The position numbers were made by a program, and so were the translations under genes. 49,376 nucleotides of DNA from Nitrospirota bacterium. GTDB taxonomy: Bacteria; Nitrospirota; Nitrospiria; Nitrospirales; Nitrospiraceae. The stretch lies in contig JACQEY010000099.1 of assembly GCA_016200355.1 (NCBI GenBank), positions 1 through 49,376 of the forward strand. Direction: 5' to 3'. The notes below the pieces were generated by a model that ran no database searches, was not told where the DNA came from, and saw only the letters and a program-made list of their open reading frames with translations. Below are positions 34,562 to 42,476 of this stretch, in pieces (position 1 is the stretch's first letter; each line of letters starts with the position of its first letter).

Positions 34562-36163
34562 ATGGGAATAATGGATTTTTTTTCTTTCGGACAATTGAGC
34601 TGGATCAGACAGGCCGCTCTCGTCTGTCTACTGGCAGTGCTGAGTGGATTTCTGCTTCCTATTACCCTACGGGCTGAATCCGGAGGAAACGCCGCCGGAC
34701 GCGTCTCCCTCGACTTCAACGATGTCGAACTCTCTGTTTTTGTTCGATTCATCAGCGAGTTAACCGGCAAGAACTTTGTCTTGGACGATGTCGTCAAGAA
34801 GGCCGGAGGAAAAATCAGTGTGTACTCTCCTACCAAGGTCACGCACGCCCAAGCGTATAGCATGTTCGTGGCAGCGCTCGAAGTCAGTCATCTGGCTGTC
34901 GTCACGAAAGGGAATGTCCATCAAATCGTGGCGATGGGGGAGCTTCCTCCGGAACGAGGGGCTTTCGTCTACAAACTCAAACACGCCAATGCGACCGATC
35001 TTGCGGCCATCCTAACCAACCTCGTCGCCCGATCTCAGACCGTGGCACAGACGGCGCCTGGCACACGACCACTATTTAGGCCCTTGAGTGAATTCGAAGC
35101 CCCCGTCCAAGTCTTTGCGGACAAGGCTACAAATTCGATCATCATCAGTTCGACAAAAAGCGCCTACACCAGGTTGCAGTCCGTCATTCGAGATTTGGAT
35201 ACACGTCGGAATCAGGTCTTTGTCGAAGCCGTCATCTTGGAGGTGGAGGTTGATCGGCTCAGACAGATCGGGAGCGACCCTATTCAGGTAATAGGTGCGG
35301 GCAAGAATGGTCAACTGCAAGGAATCGCTGGACTCAATGTCGCACCAGAAAACTTGGCAACCATCGCGCAGTCCATTATTGGGGGCACTGCAACTGGAGG
35401 AGCGGTGTCGGCCCTCAACACGATCAACGTCCGCGCATTCTTACAACTGCTGCTGAGCCTTACGGACACGAATGTCCTGTCGACCCCCCAAGTGCTCGCC
35501 GCAGATAACCAAAAGGCCAAGATCGTCGTGGGTGAAAATCGTCCCTTCCCCACAGGTCAGGCCCAGGGAATCACGGGAGGAACCCTTGTCACGATCGAGC
35601 GAAAAGATGTCGGCGTCACACTGGAATTCACTCCACAGGTTCTGGAGAACGACTTGATCCGATTAGAAATCAAGCAGGAGATTACCGCCATAGCGGAGGC
35701 TGTGGCGCAAACGATCGGGAGCGGGACGGCCAGCATCCCGGTTGGACCCACCACGACCAAACGGTCGATGGAGACAACCGCCATCGCGAAAGATCAACAG
35801 ACCATCGTCGTCGGCGGGCTCGTGCGGGATAACATCACCATCAACGAGCGAAAAGTTCCGCTCTTGGGCGATATCCCGTTCTTGGGATGGCTGTTCAAAT
35901 TCCAAAGCCGACAGATCGTGAAACTCAACCTGCTCGTATTCCTGACTCCAACCCTCGTCAGGGATGAGGCAGACATGGTGGAGTTGAAAGCCCGCAAATC
36001 AGCGGAATTGGGGACACTGCAGCGCGAAACTCGGATTGAGGAACCCACAAGGCTCAAGCAAGAAGTCTTAGAAAAACTCGACCGCCAGGATGGAACTCCT
36101 CGCACCCTTCCGAATACCGTGGATCCATCCGCTCCGCTCCAGCCACCAGTGCAACCTGAGTAA
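34562..36163 (+). CDS. Secretin of the GspD/PilQ type
   Basis: About 533 residues from the ATG at 34562, preferred over 34439 because the hydrophobic export segment (IRQAALVCLLAVLSGFLLPI) then lies near the N-terminus. Residues about 40-230 hold N-domains (VSLDFNDVELSVFVRFISE, RGAFVYKLKHANATDLAAIL, NSIIISSTKSAYTRLQSVI). The C-terminal part is the secretin channel: LSLTDTNVLSTPQVLAADN, VPLLGDIPFLGWLFK and LNLLVFLTPTLVRD. Secretins form outer-membrane rings for type II secretion, type IV pili or phage extrusion. No other secretion gene is adjacent, so the system cannot be assigned. It is divergent from the giant TPR protein. Confidence 0.9.
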   Translation: MGIMDFFSFGQLSWIRQAALVCLLAVLSGFLLPITLRAESGGNAAGRVSLDFNDVELSVFVRFISELTGKNFVLDDVVKKAGGKISVYSPTKVTHAQAYSMFVAALEVSHLAVVTKGNVHQIVAMGELPPERGAFVYKLKHANATDLAAILTNLVARSQTVAQTAPGTRPLFRPLSEFEAPVQVFADKATNSIIISSTKSAYTRLQSVIRDLDTRRNQVFVEAVILEVEVDRLRQIGSDPIQVIGAGKNGQLQGIAGLNVAPENLATIAQSIIGGTATGGAVSALNTINVRAFLQLLLSLTDTNVLSTPQVLAADNQKAKIVVGENRPFPTGQAQGITGGTLVTIERKDVGVTLEFTPQVLENDLIRLEIKQEITAIAEAVAQTIGSGTASIPVGPTTTKRSMETTAIAKDQQTIVVGGLVRDNITINERKVPLLGDIPFLGWLFKFQSRQIVKLNLLVFLTPTLVRDEADMVELKARKSAELGTLQRETRIEEPTRLKQEVLEKLDRQDGTPRTLPNTVDPSAPLQPPVQPE

Positions 36164-36197
36164 TCTCTGCTCATGAGCATCGGCAATCGCTGCATTA

Positions 36198-36454
36198 GCA
36201 GGATGCTGGAAAAGTCGCCTTTCTCACCCTCCCAACCCTGGCACGCCGAGACGCGCCTATTCCCATGCATCGTTCTCACTTCGCTCAGAATCTCAACGTA
36301 TGGGGGCGAGCCTCTCGGATATCGGAATCACTGGGGGGGATTTTCCGTTCGCCAAGATCAATTCAAAGGGCGAACGGCACACACGAAGTGCGGTACGTAC
36401 CTCCCGCCTCTTTGCTCGCTGCGGCCTTGCTGGACGGAATTTTGAGCATCCTAC
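36198..36454. repeat. Family A palindromic element, copy A4 (expanded centre)
   Basis: It begins GCAGGATGCTGGAAAAGTCG and ends CGGCCTTGCTGGACGGAATTTTGAGCATCCTA. The ends match the other A copies, but the interior is about 130 bp longer, including GCGAGCCTCTCGG and CGTACCTCCC. It lies 34 bp after the secretin stop codon. Confidence 0.75.
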
Positions 36455-36567
36455 GTGATGTTCTCCTGTTGTCCCAGACGTGCGGGCCATTGAGTTTCCA
36501 CCGTGCCACAATAGTTTTTCCGCAAACTCCTAGTGGCATGAGAGAAGACATTCTTTCCAGTCACCCT

Positions 36568-36638
36568 AGTCTCTGGCCCTTTGCCTCTCGCCAGATTAAC
36601 TGTGGCAGACGCGCTCATGAAATATTCGGATTAAGGTA
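36568..36638 (+). repeat. Family C repeat, degenerate copy
   Basis: TCTGGCCCTTTGCCTCTCGCC...GGCAGACGCGCTCATGAAATATTCGGATTAA matches the internal part and right arm of the element at 34239-34352 with substitutions. It lies upstream of tRNA-His on the other strand. Confidence 0.6.
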
Positions 36639-36702
36639 GCGTGAACCACCTGAAGTCAACGAATCAACCGAATACCTGTAAAGTTTGGTTGGCCAGAGGG
36701 TA

Positions 36703-36780
36703 TGGGGTGAGTGACGGGTTTCGAACCCGCGACCTCCGGATCCACAATCCGGCGCTCTAACCAGCTGAGCTACACCCACC
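36703..36780 (-). tRNA. tRNA-His (GTG anticodon)
   Basis: The reverse strand folds into a full cloverleaf. The acceptor GTGGGTG pairs with CACTCAC, and an extra G at -1, typical of tRNA-His, faces C73. The D-arm is GCTCAGCTGGTTAGAGC. The anticodon stem CCGGA/TCCGG closes the loop TTGTGGA with anticodon GTG. The T-arm contains GGTTCGAACCC. The CCA end is encoded at 36703-36705. Confidence 0.96.
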
Positions 36781-36806
36781 ATCCCAAGGATGCGCGGAGA
36801 GCGGGG

Positions 36807-36836
36807 ATCTTAACAAAGTGAAGAATGCTGCCGCAA
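36807..36836 (-). promoter_or_regulatory. Candidate promoter for tRNA-His
   Basis: On the minus strand, TTGCGG (36831-36836) and TAAGAT (36807-36812) are separated by 18 bp, with the tRNA 5' end 27 bp downstream. The -10 matches at 4 of 6 positions and the -35 at 3. Weak but well placed. Confidence 0.35.
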
Positions 36837-36844
36837 CCGATGGA

Positions 36845-36935
36845 GTAGCCATTGGCCATGGGTCATTCGTCAATGGAGGAGAATAGCCTCTTCAAGTGTT
36901 AGCGATCGACTGTTGACCATTGACGGCTGACTCTC
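36845..36935. repeat. Inverted repeat of CAATGG/CCATTG words after pyrF
   Basis: CCATTGGCCATGGGTCATTCGTCAATGG and GTTGACCATTGACGGCTGACTC form a short word-based inverted repeat between the pyrF stop and the tRNA-His promoter. It uses the same kind of word as 27566-27669. Confidence 0.5.
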
Positions 36936-36936
36936 T

Positions 36937-37650
36937 TCAGCCCCTGGCATCAAAGGCCGCCTGCATTTCCGTAAGAATTGTGGCGGCGGCGGCGGCGGGA
37001 TCTGAAGCATCTCTGATGGGTCTGCCGACCACCAAATAATCGGCCCCCGCCGAAATCGCCTGGGTCGGCGTGGTCGCCCTGGCGTGATCATCGACGCCTT
37101 TGCCCGCAGGCCGTACGCCTGGTGTAACGATCAGAAATCGCGGACCGACCTTAGGGCGGAGGATGGCCGGCTCTTCGCCCGAGGCTACCACCCCATCACA
37201 GCCTACCTCGGACGCCAACAAGGCGCGAGCCGTGACCAAGTCCTGGACGCTCCGCTGAATCCCCATATCGCGGAGATCCTGGCTATCGAAGTTGGTCAGC
37301 ACCGTCACCGCCAACAGTTTCAGAGTAGACTTTCCACGGCCTTGGACGGCTGCGGCCAGCGCTTTCCGATTTGCATGGACCGTTAAGAACTCTACGCCCA
37401 TTGCCGCAACCCGCGCAGTGGCCCGACGAACGGTCTCTTCGATATCGAGAAACTTGAGATCCAGAAACACCCGCTTGCCTCGCGTGATCAGACGTTGGAC
37501 CATCTCAGGTCCAGCGGCGGTGTACAATTCGAGTCCAACCTTCACAAATACGATCTGATCCTGTACGCGATCGAGAAGCCGGTCGGCTTCATCGCGAGAG
37601 GGCACATCGAGGGCCAAGATTAAGCGGTCACGAGCACTGATGGTTGACAC
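36937..37650 (-). CDS. pyrF: Orotidine-5'-phosphate decarboxylase
   Basis: 237 residues. A TIM-barrel OMP decarboxylase with LILALDVPSRDEAD at the start, VKVGLELYTAAGPE, and the catalytic FLDLKFLDIEETV (D-x-K-x-x-D, here Asp, Lys, Asp). Most homologues have His at the Leu position (DLKFHDI). The C-terminal motifs are IVTPGVRP and the phosphate-binding ADYLVVGRPI. It makes UMP, the last step of pyrimidine synthesis. The gene is divergent from rpsT. The codon after the alanine-rich AAAAAT segment lies in a long GCC/GCG-rich run. Confidence 0.95.
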   Translation of the reverse strand: MSTISARDRLILALDVPSRDEADRLLDRVQDQIVFVKVGLELYTAAGPEMVQRLITRGKRVFLDLKFLDIEETVRRATARVAAMGVEFLTVHANRKALAAAVQGRGKSTLKLLAVTVLTNFDSQDLRDMGIQRSVQDLVTARALLASEVGCDGVVASGEEPAILRPKVGPRFLIVTPGVRPAGKGVDDHARATTPTQAISAGADYLVVGRPIRDASDPAAAAATILTEMQAAFDARG

Positions 37651-37679
37651 AGGCTTGTCCTTTTGAAAAATGGCTTGCC

Positions 37680-37709
37680 TTGACGCCTCAGAGAACCGTG
37701 TGGTACAAG
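37680..37709 (+). promoter_or_regulatory. Candidate promoter for rpsT
   Basis: TTGACG (37680-37685, 5/6) and TACAAG (37704-37709, 4/6) with an 18-bp spacer lie 28 bp upstream of the S20 start codon. Plausible but not strong. Confidence 0.4.
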
Positions 37710-37736
37710 TGCACTCTTTTTTTAGAGGAGTCTACT

Positions 37737-38015
37737 ATGCCGGTTGTACATAAATCCACGATTCGCCGAGCCCGCCAAGCCGTCAAGCGCCACGACCGTA
37801 ACCGTGCGACGCTGGGTGCCCTCAAGAGCCTGGTCAAGAAAGTCCAAGCGGCCGTGGCCGAGAAGAAGGCTGAGGATGCGAAGGTATCCCTGCGCCAAGC
37901 TACATCGGCCCTCGGCAAGGCTGTGACGAAGGGTGTGATGAAACCGAACACGGCCTCGCGCCGAATTGCTCGCCTCACGCTCCACGTCAACTCCTTATCT
38001 GCTTCCCGCGCGTAA
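37737..38015 (+). CDS. rpsT: 30S ribosomal protein S20
   Basis: 92 residues, Lys/Arg/Ala-rich helical protein. TAGAGGAG precedes the ATG at 37737. The N-terminus (MPVVHKSTIRRARQAVKRHDRNRA) and the C-terminal GVMKPNTASRRIARLTLHVN are typical of S20, which binds 16S rRNA in the 30S subunit. A longer in-frame start at 37644 would add unrelated residues. Its 3' end overlaps the 3' end of holA on the other strand by 29 bp. Confidence 0.95.
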   Translation: MPVVHKSTIRRARQAVKRHDRNRATLGALKSLVKKVQAAVAEKKAEDAKVSLRQATSALGKAVTKGVMKPNTASRRIARLTLHVNSLSASRA

Positions 38016-39105
38016 TCGTTCGCACGTTCGAGATGGTTCTCGCTCTAACCGGTTGCGGCAGCTCGGTGCCACGACCCGGTGACGAGGAGGGACGTACGTT
38101 GACCTGTGCACGGGCACATAACCGCAACAACACGTCTTCAAGAATTCGGGCAGGACGTCCGCCGCTTCCACCCTTCAGCTTGGCATCGGCATCTAAAAAT
38201 AACCGAAGCGCCTCATGCAAGTGGACGTCGGGAAACTGATCGAGAAACGCCCGCACCTTGTAGGGATCCATGCGCAAAATCCGAGCGGCCTCCCCCTCAC
38301 GGCCCCCTTGCCGGGCGATTTCCTTAACCTTCCACAGTCTCCGATATTGCCAGGCCAGTGAGCCGAGAATTCTCAGTGGAGCCTCGCCCGCTTCCAGGTT
38401 CCTGGCCAAGATCGCCAACACCCGCCCGTGGTCTTTGCCGCCGATCGCCACCGTCAAATCAAACACCGACGCGCCAGGTTCCGTTCCGCGCAACGTCGAC
38501 ACATCGTCGGCGGTGACAACCTGACCCGGCGAGACATACGCAGCCAGCTTTTCCAGTTCACGCCGAACTGAGTAGAGCGAGCCACCGCAGGCCTCTTTGA
38601 GTAAATCAATCGCTTCGTCGTTGAGCCGAACCCCGACCCGTTCAGCATCCTGTCTGAGCCAAGGAAGCCACTGCGCCTCTCGGAGAGGAGAACAATCGAC
38701 CGTCACCGAGACCTTTGCCAGAGCCTGGGTGAACTTGAGTCGTCCGTCAAGCTTCGGTGCGACGAAGATCACAGACGTGGAGTCATTCGGCTCCTTCAAA
38801 TAGGGAAGAATCGCGTCGCACTCCCGGGCTGGAAGTTTATCGGCCGCTTTCACCACCACCACTCGTCGAGCTGCAAATACGGCTACTTCCGAAGCACAGG
38901 TGACAATCTCTCTCCCACTCACATCATCTCCATAGAACAGATCACAATTGAAGTCGCTCGCACCTTCTCCCAATAACGCGGATTTCAGCGCACCCAGAGC
39001 CATATCGCGCAGCAAATCTTCCTCGCCGACCACCGCATACAGCGGCGTGACCGTTCCTTGCGCAAGCTGCGCATTGAGCTGGGCATGAGAAATGGCTGAG
39101 GCCAT
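37987..39105 (-). CDS. holA: DNA polymerase III delta subunit
   Basis: 372 residues. The delta fold is recognisable: PLYAVVGEEDLLRDMALGAL at the N-terminus, ARRVVVVKAADKL, ADDVSTLRGTEPGASVFDLTVAIGG in the middle and the helical collar LAWQYRRLWKVKEIARQGG at about residue 255. The subunit opens the beta sliding clamp in the clamp-loader complex. The C-terminal 30 residues (NVRPSSSPGRGTELPQ...) are basic, Ser/Pro-rich and probably disordered. It follows leuS and lptE in the same direction, the usual order, and overlaps rpsT convergently. Confidence 0.94.
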   Translation of the reverse strand: MASAISHAQLNAQLAQGTVTPLYAVVGEEDLLRDMALGALKSALLGEGASDFNCDLFYGDDVSGREIVTCASEVAVFAARRVVVVKAADKLPARECDAILPYLKEPNDSTSVIFVAPKLDGRLKFTQALAKVSVTVDCSPLREAQWLPWLRQDAERVGVRLNDEAIDLLKEACGGSLYSVRRELEKLAAYVSPGQVVTADDVSTLRGTEPGASVFDLTVAIGGKDHGRVLAILARNLEAGEAPLRILGSLAWQYRRLWKVKEIARQGGREGEAARILRMDPYKVRAFLDQFPDVHLHEALRLFLDADAKLKGGSGGRPARILEDVLLRLCARAQVNVRPSSSPGRGTELPQPVRARTISNVRTITRGKQIRS

Positions 39106-39118
39106 AGTGAATATCTGC

Positions 39119-39790
39119 CTATTTGATGGTGCTGTCCGCGTTGTCCGATACTGGATGAGCGGAGGGATTTGCCAACTGTCCTGATTCCAACTGAAGCAGA
39201 AAGCGGGAAGCCAAATCCTCGGCGATGAAACGGCCGGCTTGTTCTAAGGCCCGGTTCTGCAGGACACGGTTAAATTGCAGATCGGGCGTCACGTAGAACT
39301 CCGAAATGCCTTTCGCTGTTTGTGCCCACACGAGACGTTGCGTCCTGGCCTCCTGCACCTTGATAATCACCATAACCTCTGCACGGCTTTCGACCGTGAT
39401 GGTCTGGCTGAAACTGAGCGTGGGAAGCGTCACTGAGAGGATTTGCCCCGACAGCACAAGATCGGCTGCCTCAGACTCTGAAACGACCTGAGCCCCGCTG
39501 CCGGATGAAAATTCATGGCGCAGATAGTTGGTGTAGCGGGTTTCCAAGTTCGGCTCAAAGCTTTTGTTTTCCAACGTCTGGACAATCAACCGCGGTGGCG
39601 GCGACGTCGGAGAAGAAGTCACTGCCGGCCCCCCGATCGTAGGCCCAGCTCCCTCCACACGAAATTGATAACCACAGCCGCCCGGTAGGGCTAAGAACAG
39701 ACACAGTGCTGAGACCTGCGTGCTGAGAATGAAAAGGTGGTACACCCTTTCGTTCCGAATCGCACCATTCCTGGTCTCAGGTCTCAGCAC
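39119..39790 (-). CDS. lptE: LPS-assembly lipoprotein LptE
   Basis: Up to 223 residues. The lipobox is LALPGGC, then the LptE fold: LIVQTLENKSFEPNLETRYTNYLRHEF, ADLVLSGQILSVTLPTLSFS, VMVIIKVQEARTQRLVW, EQAGRFIAEDLASRFLLQL. LptE plugs LptD at the outer membrane in LPS transport. The start could be the ATG at 39790 or, more conventionally for a lipoprotein signal, the GTG at 39745 (VYHLFILSTQVSALCLFLALPGGC). Neither has a good ribosome binding site. Parts of the signal region (LSTQVSAL) are encoded by an arm of the AGTGCTGAG inverted repeat. It lies between leuS and holA. Confidence 0.9.
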   Translation of the reverse strand: MLRPETRNGAIRNERVYHLFILSTQVSALCLFLALPGGCGYQFRVEGAGPTIGGPAVTSSPTSPPPRLIVQTLENKSFEPNLETRYTNYLRHEFSSGSGAQVVSESEAADLVLSGQILSVTLPTLSFSQTITVESRAEVMVIIKVQEARTQRLVWAQTAKGISEFYVTPDLQFNRVLQNRALEQAGRFIAEDLASRFLLQLESGQLANPSAHPVSDNADSTIK

Positions 39791-39798
39791 TCAGCACT
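39709..39798. repeat. Inverted repeat of AGTGCTGAG words overlapping the lptE start
   Basis: AGTGCTGAGACCTGCGTGCTGAGA at about 39710-39732 pairs with GGTCTCAGGTCTCAGCACTCAGCACTT at about 39773-39798. It spans the leuS-lptE junction. The outer arm covers the candidate ATG of lptE, and the inner arm encodes part of its signal peptide. Confidence 0.75.
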
Positions 39799-39801
39799 TC
39801 C

Positions 39802-42237
39802 TTAGACGACAAAATTTATTAGCTTTTTCTCCACATAGATCACTTTTTTTGGCTCTTTGCCCTGCAACCACTCCGTGATCTGCGTACGAGCCAGCACTTC
39901 GACCTGCGTGCGAGTGGCATCGGCTCCCATGTCGAGTTTGGCCCGCAACCTTCCATTCACTTGGATCGGGATGGTCAATCGATCGCTGACTGTCAACACA
40001 GGATCAAAGATCGGCCAAGGATGCTGAGAGATGCTCGGCTGGTGACCCAGCACCTCCCACAATTCTTCCGCCAGATGGGGCGCGAAGGGCGCCAGAAGAA
40101 GAATAAATGGCTCAAGCAAGGCCCGGGAACGCTGCTCGGCCTTCGTCATCTCGTTCGTAAAGACCATCATCTGGGAGATTGCGGTATTGAACCGCAATCC
40201 TTCGATATCCTCGGTCACCTTCTTGATCGTCTGGTGGAGCAACCGCTGATGTTCGAGAGTAGGAACCGTCTCTACCACGGCACTCGCGAGTCGGCCCTCT
40301 TCATTCACCATGAGCCGCCAGACCCGTTCGAGAAACCGCGTGACCCCTTCCACGCCCCTCGTACTCCAGGGCTTCACAGCCTCCAGCGGACCCATGAACA
40401 TTTCATAGAGCCGGACCGCATCGGCCCCGAACTGGTCCATCATCTCGTCGGGATTCACGACGTTTCCACGGGATTTCGACATCTTCTGGTTGTCTTCACC
40501 CAGCACAATCCCCTGATGCACCAGTTTCTTGAACGGCTCCGGTGTACTGACTATTCCAATGTCGTATAGAACTTTGTGCCAAAACCGCGCATAGAGCAAA
40601 TGCAGCACGGCATGTTCGCTGCCGCCGATATAGAGATCCACCGGCATCCAATAGCGCTCCTGTTCCGGATCGACGAGCTGGCCCTGATTCTTCGGATCAA
40701 TAAATCGCAGATAATACCAGCAGGAGCCGGCCCACTGAGGCATCGTGTTGGTTTCACGACGAGCCGGCACGCCACTGATCGGGTCGGTGATCGTCAGCCA
40801 GTCGGTTAAATTCGCGAGTGGGCTTTCGCCGTTCCCGGACGGTTTGAAGTTGTTGGTCTCCGGCAACAATATCGGTAGTTGCTCTTCTGGAAGCGGAAGG
40901 GCATGGCCATCAACCCACACAATCGGAAAGGGTTCGCCCCAATACCGCTGACGAGCAAACAGCCAGTCCCGCAACTTGTAGTTCACTGCCTTGCGGCCCT
41001 TGCCCTGCGATTCTAACCAAGCCGTGATTTTCGGAATCGCGTCACCCGGTGTCAGCCCATCGATGGTAAAGCTTCTGTCCGGCGTCGTGGAATTGACGAC
41101 GGTCCCCTTGTCGGTCGTAATGAACGCCTCCTGTTCAACCTGCCCACCCGCGATTACTTCGCGGATCGGCAAGGCATAGGTCTTCGCAAAGGCCCAGTCC
41201 CGCTCATCGTGCGCAGGCACAGCCATAATGGCCCCAGTCCCGTAACCCATCAACACATAATCGGCAATCCAAATAGGCAGCGGTTCCTTGTTCACCGGAT
41301 TCACCGCATAGCCGCCGGTGAAGACTCCGGTCTTTTCCTTTTCGAGTTCCTGCCGTTGGAGATCGCTTTTTCTTGCCGCCGCCTCGCGATAGGCGGTGAC
41401 CTCGATGCGACGGTCGGCAGTCGTGACAACCGCCACTAACGGATGCTCCGGCGCCAGCACCATATAGGTCGCACCGAACAAGGTATCGGGCCTCGTCGTA
41501 AAGATCCGAACCATGCCGGAGGCGGCGGCCAGATCGAACTCGACTTCCGCGCCGATCGATCGGCCGATCCAATTCTTCTGCATCTCCAACGTGCTGGCCG
41601 GCCATTCGACCAGCTTCAAGTCTTCGAGTAGCCGATCGGCATAAGCCGTGATCTTCAACACCCATTGGCGCATCGGCTTGCGCACCACATCGAACCCGCC
41701 GACCTCGCTCTTCCCATCGATAATTTCTTCATTGGCGAGCACCGTCCCCAGAGCAGGGCACCAGTTCACCGGTACTTCCGCCACGTAGGCCAGTCCTCGC
41801 TCGAACAGTTTCAAGAAGATCCACTGCGTCCAGCGATAATAATCGGGGTCAATCGTGCTGATCTCACGTTCCCAGTCGTAGGACAGACCGACACGTTTCA
41901 TCTGGCGCTTGAAGGTCGCGATGTTCTGGGCTGTCGTGATGGCAGGATGGACTCCCGTCTTCATGGCGTATTGCTCAGCGGGCAGCCCGAACGCGTCCCA
42001 CCCCATTGGATGCAGCACATTGAAGCCCCTCATACGTTTGTAGCGGGACACGATGTCGGTGGCGGTGTATCCCTCAAGATGGCCGACGTGGAGGCCTGAG
42101 CCTGATGGATAGGGGAACATGTCGAGGCAGTAGAACTTCGGCTTGCTCTGGTCGTCAGCGACGCGGAAGGTCCGGTGCTGCTCCCAATAGGCCTGCCACT
42201 TCACTTCGAGGGCGTGATGATCGTAGGTCTTGCTCAT
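39802..42237 (-). CDS. leuS: Leucyl-tRNA synthetase
   Basis: 811 residues, the family length. Class I signatures: HVGH in [19 protein letters not shown] near residue 50, and KMSKS in [16 protein letters not shown] near 580. The editing (CP1) domain is present with [20 protein letters not shown] and [21 protein letters not shown]. The C-terminal anticodon-binding and Leu-specific domains follow. It charges tRNA-Leu. It opens the leuS-lptE-holA operon. The ATG at 42237 starts [19 protein letters not shown], as usual. Confidence 0.97.
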   Translation of the reverse strand: MSKTYDHHALEVKWQAYWEQHRTFRVADDQSKPKFYCLDMFPYPSGSGLHVGHLEGYTATDIVSRYKRMRGFNVLHPMGWDAFGLPAEQYAMKTGVHPAITTAQNIATFKRQMKRVGLSYDWEREISTIDPDYYRWTQWIFLKLFERGLAYVAEVPVNWCPALGTVLANEEIIDGKSEVGGFDVVRKPMRQWVLKITAYADRLLEDLKLVEWPASTLEMQKNWIGRSIGAEVEFDLAAASGMVRIFTTRPDTLFGATYMVLAPEHPLVAVVTTADRRIEVTAYREAAARKSDLQRQELEKEKTGVFTGGYAVNPVNKEPLPIWIADYVLMGYGTGAIMAVPAHDERDWAFAKTYALPIREVIAGGQVEQEAFITTDKGTVVNSTTPDRSFTIDGLTPGDAIPKITAWLESQGKGRKAVNYKLRDWLFARQRYWGEPFPIVWVDGHALPLPEEQLPILLPETNNFKPSGNGESPLANLTDWLTITDPISGVPARRETNTMPQWAGSCWYYLRFIDPKNQGQLVDPEQERYWMPVDLYIGGSEHAVLHLLYARFWHKVLYDIGIVSTPEPFKKLVHQGIVLGEDNQKMSKSRGNVVNPDEMMDQFGADAVRLYEMFMGPLEAVKPWSTRGVEGVTRFLERVWRLMVNEEGRLASAVVETVPTLEHQRLLHQTIKKVTEDIEGLRFNTAISQMMVFTNEMTKAEQRSRALLEPFILLLAPFAPHLAEELWEVLGHQPSISQHPWPIFDPVLTVSDRLTIPIQVNGRLRAKLDMGADATRTQVEVLARTQITEWLQGKEPKKVIYVEKKLINFVV

Positions 42238-42347
42238 ACTGGCACTGAGTCTCTCTCGTCTCGAAAAAGTCGATGGACTCTAACATAGACCAGTGGGAGC
42301 AACAAGAATCGACGAAGGAGGGGTTCATATGAGACAGGAGCACATCA

Positions 42348-42476
42348 CGTAGGATGCTCAAAATGGCCGTCCAGCAAGGCCGCAGCGAGCGAAGACCGGA
42401 AGCGTACCCTCTGGGGTACGTTGAGGATCTGAGCGAAGCGAGAACGCCGCTGGCGGACGTTTTCAGCATCCTGCTA
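42348..42476. repeat. Family A palindromic element, copy A5
   Basis: It begins TAGGATGCTCAAAATGGCCGTCCAGC, ends CGCTGGCGGACGTTTTCAGCATCCTGCTA and contains the central GTACCCTCTGGGGTAC palindrome. On the minus strand its right edge TAGCAGGATGCTGAAAAC supplies the stop codon of the HAD phosphatase gene (42474-42476). Confidence 0.88.

Larger units (their letters stand above)
36164..36702. other. Gene-free region with family A and C repeats
   Basis: The 539-bp gap runs from the secretin stop to tRNA-His. It holds the family A4 element (36198-36454), a family C copy (36568-36638), and no identifiable gene. Its open frames are repeat-derived. Confidence 0.55.
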
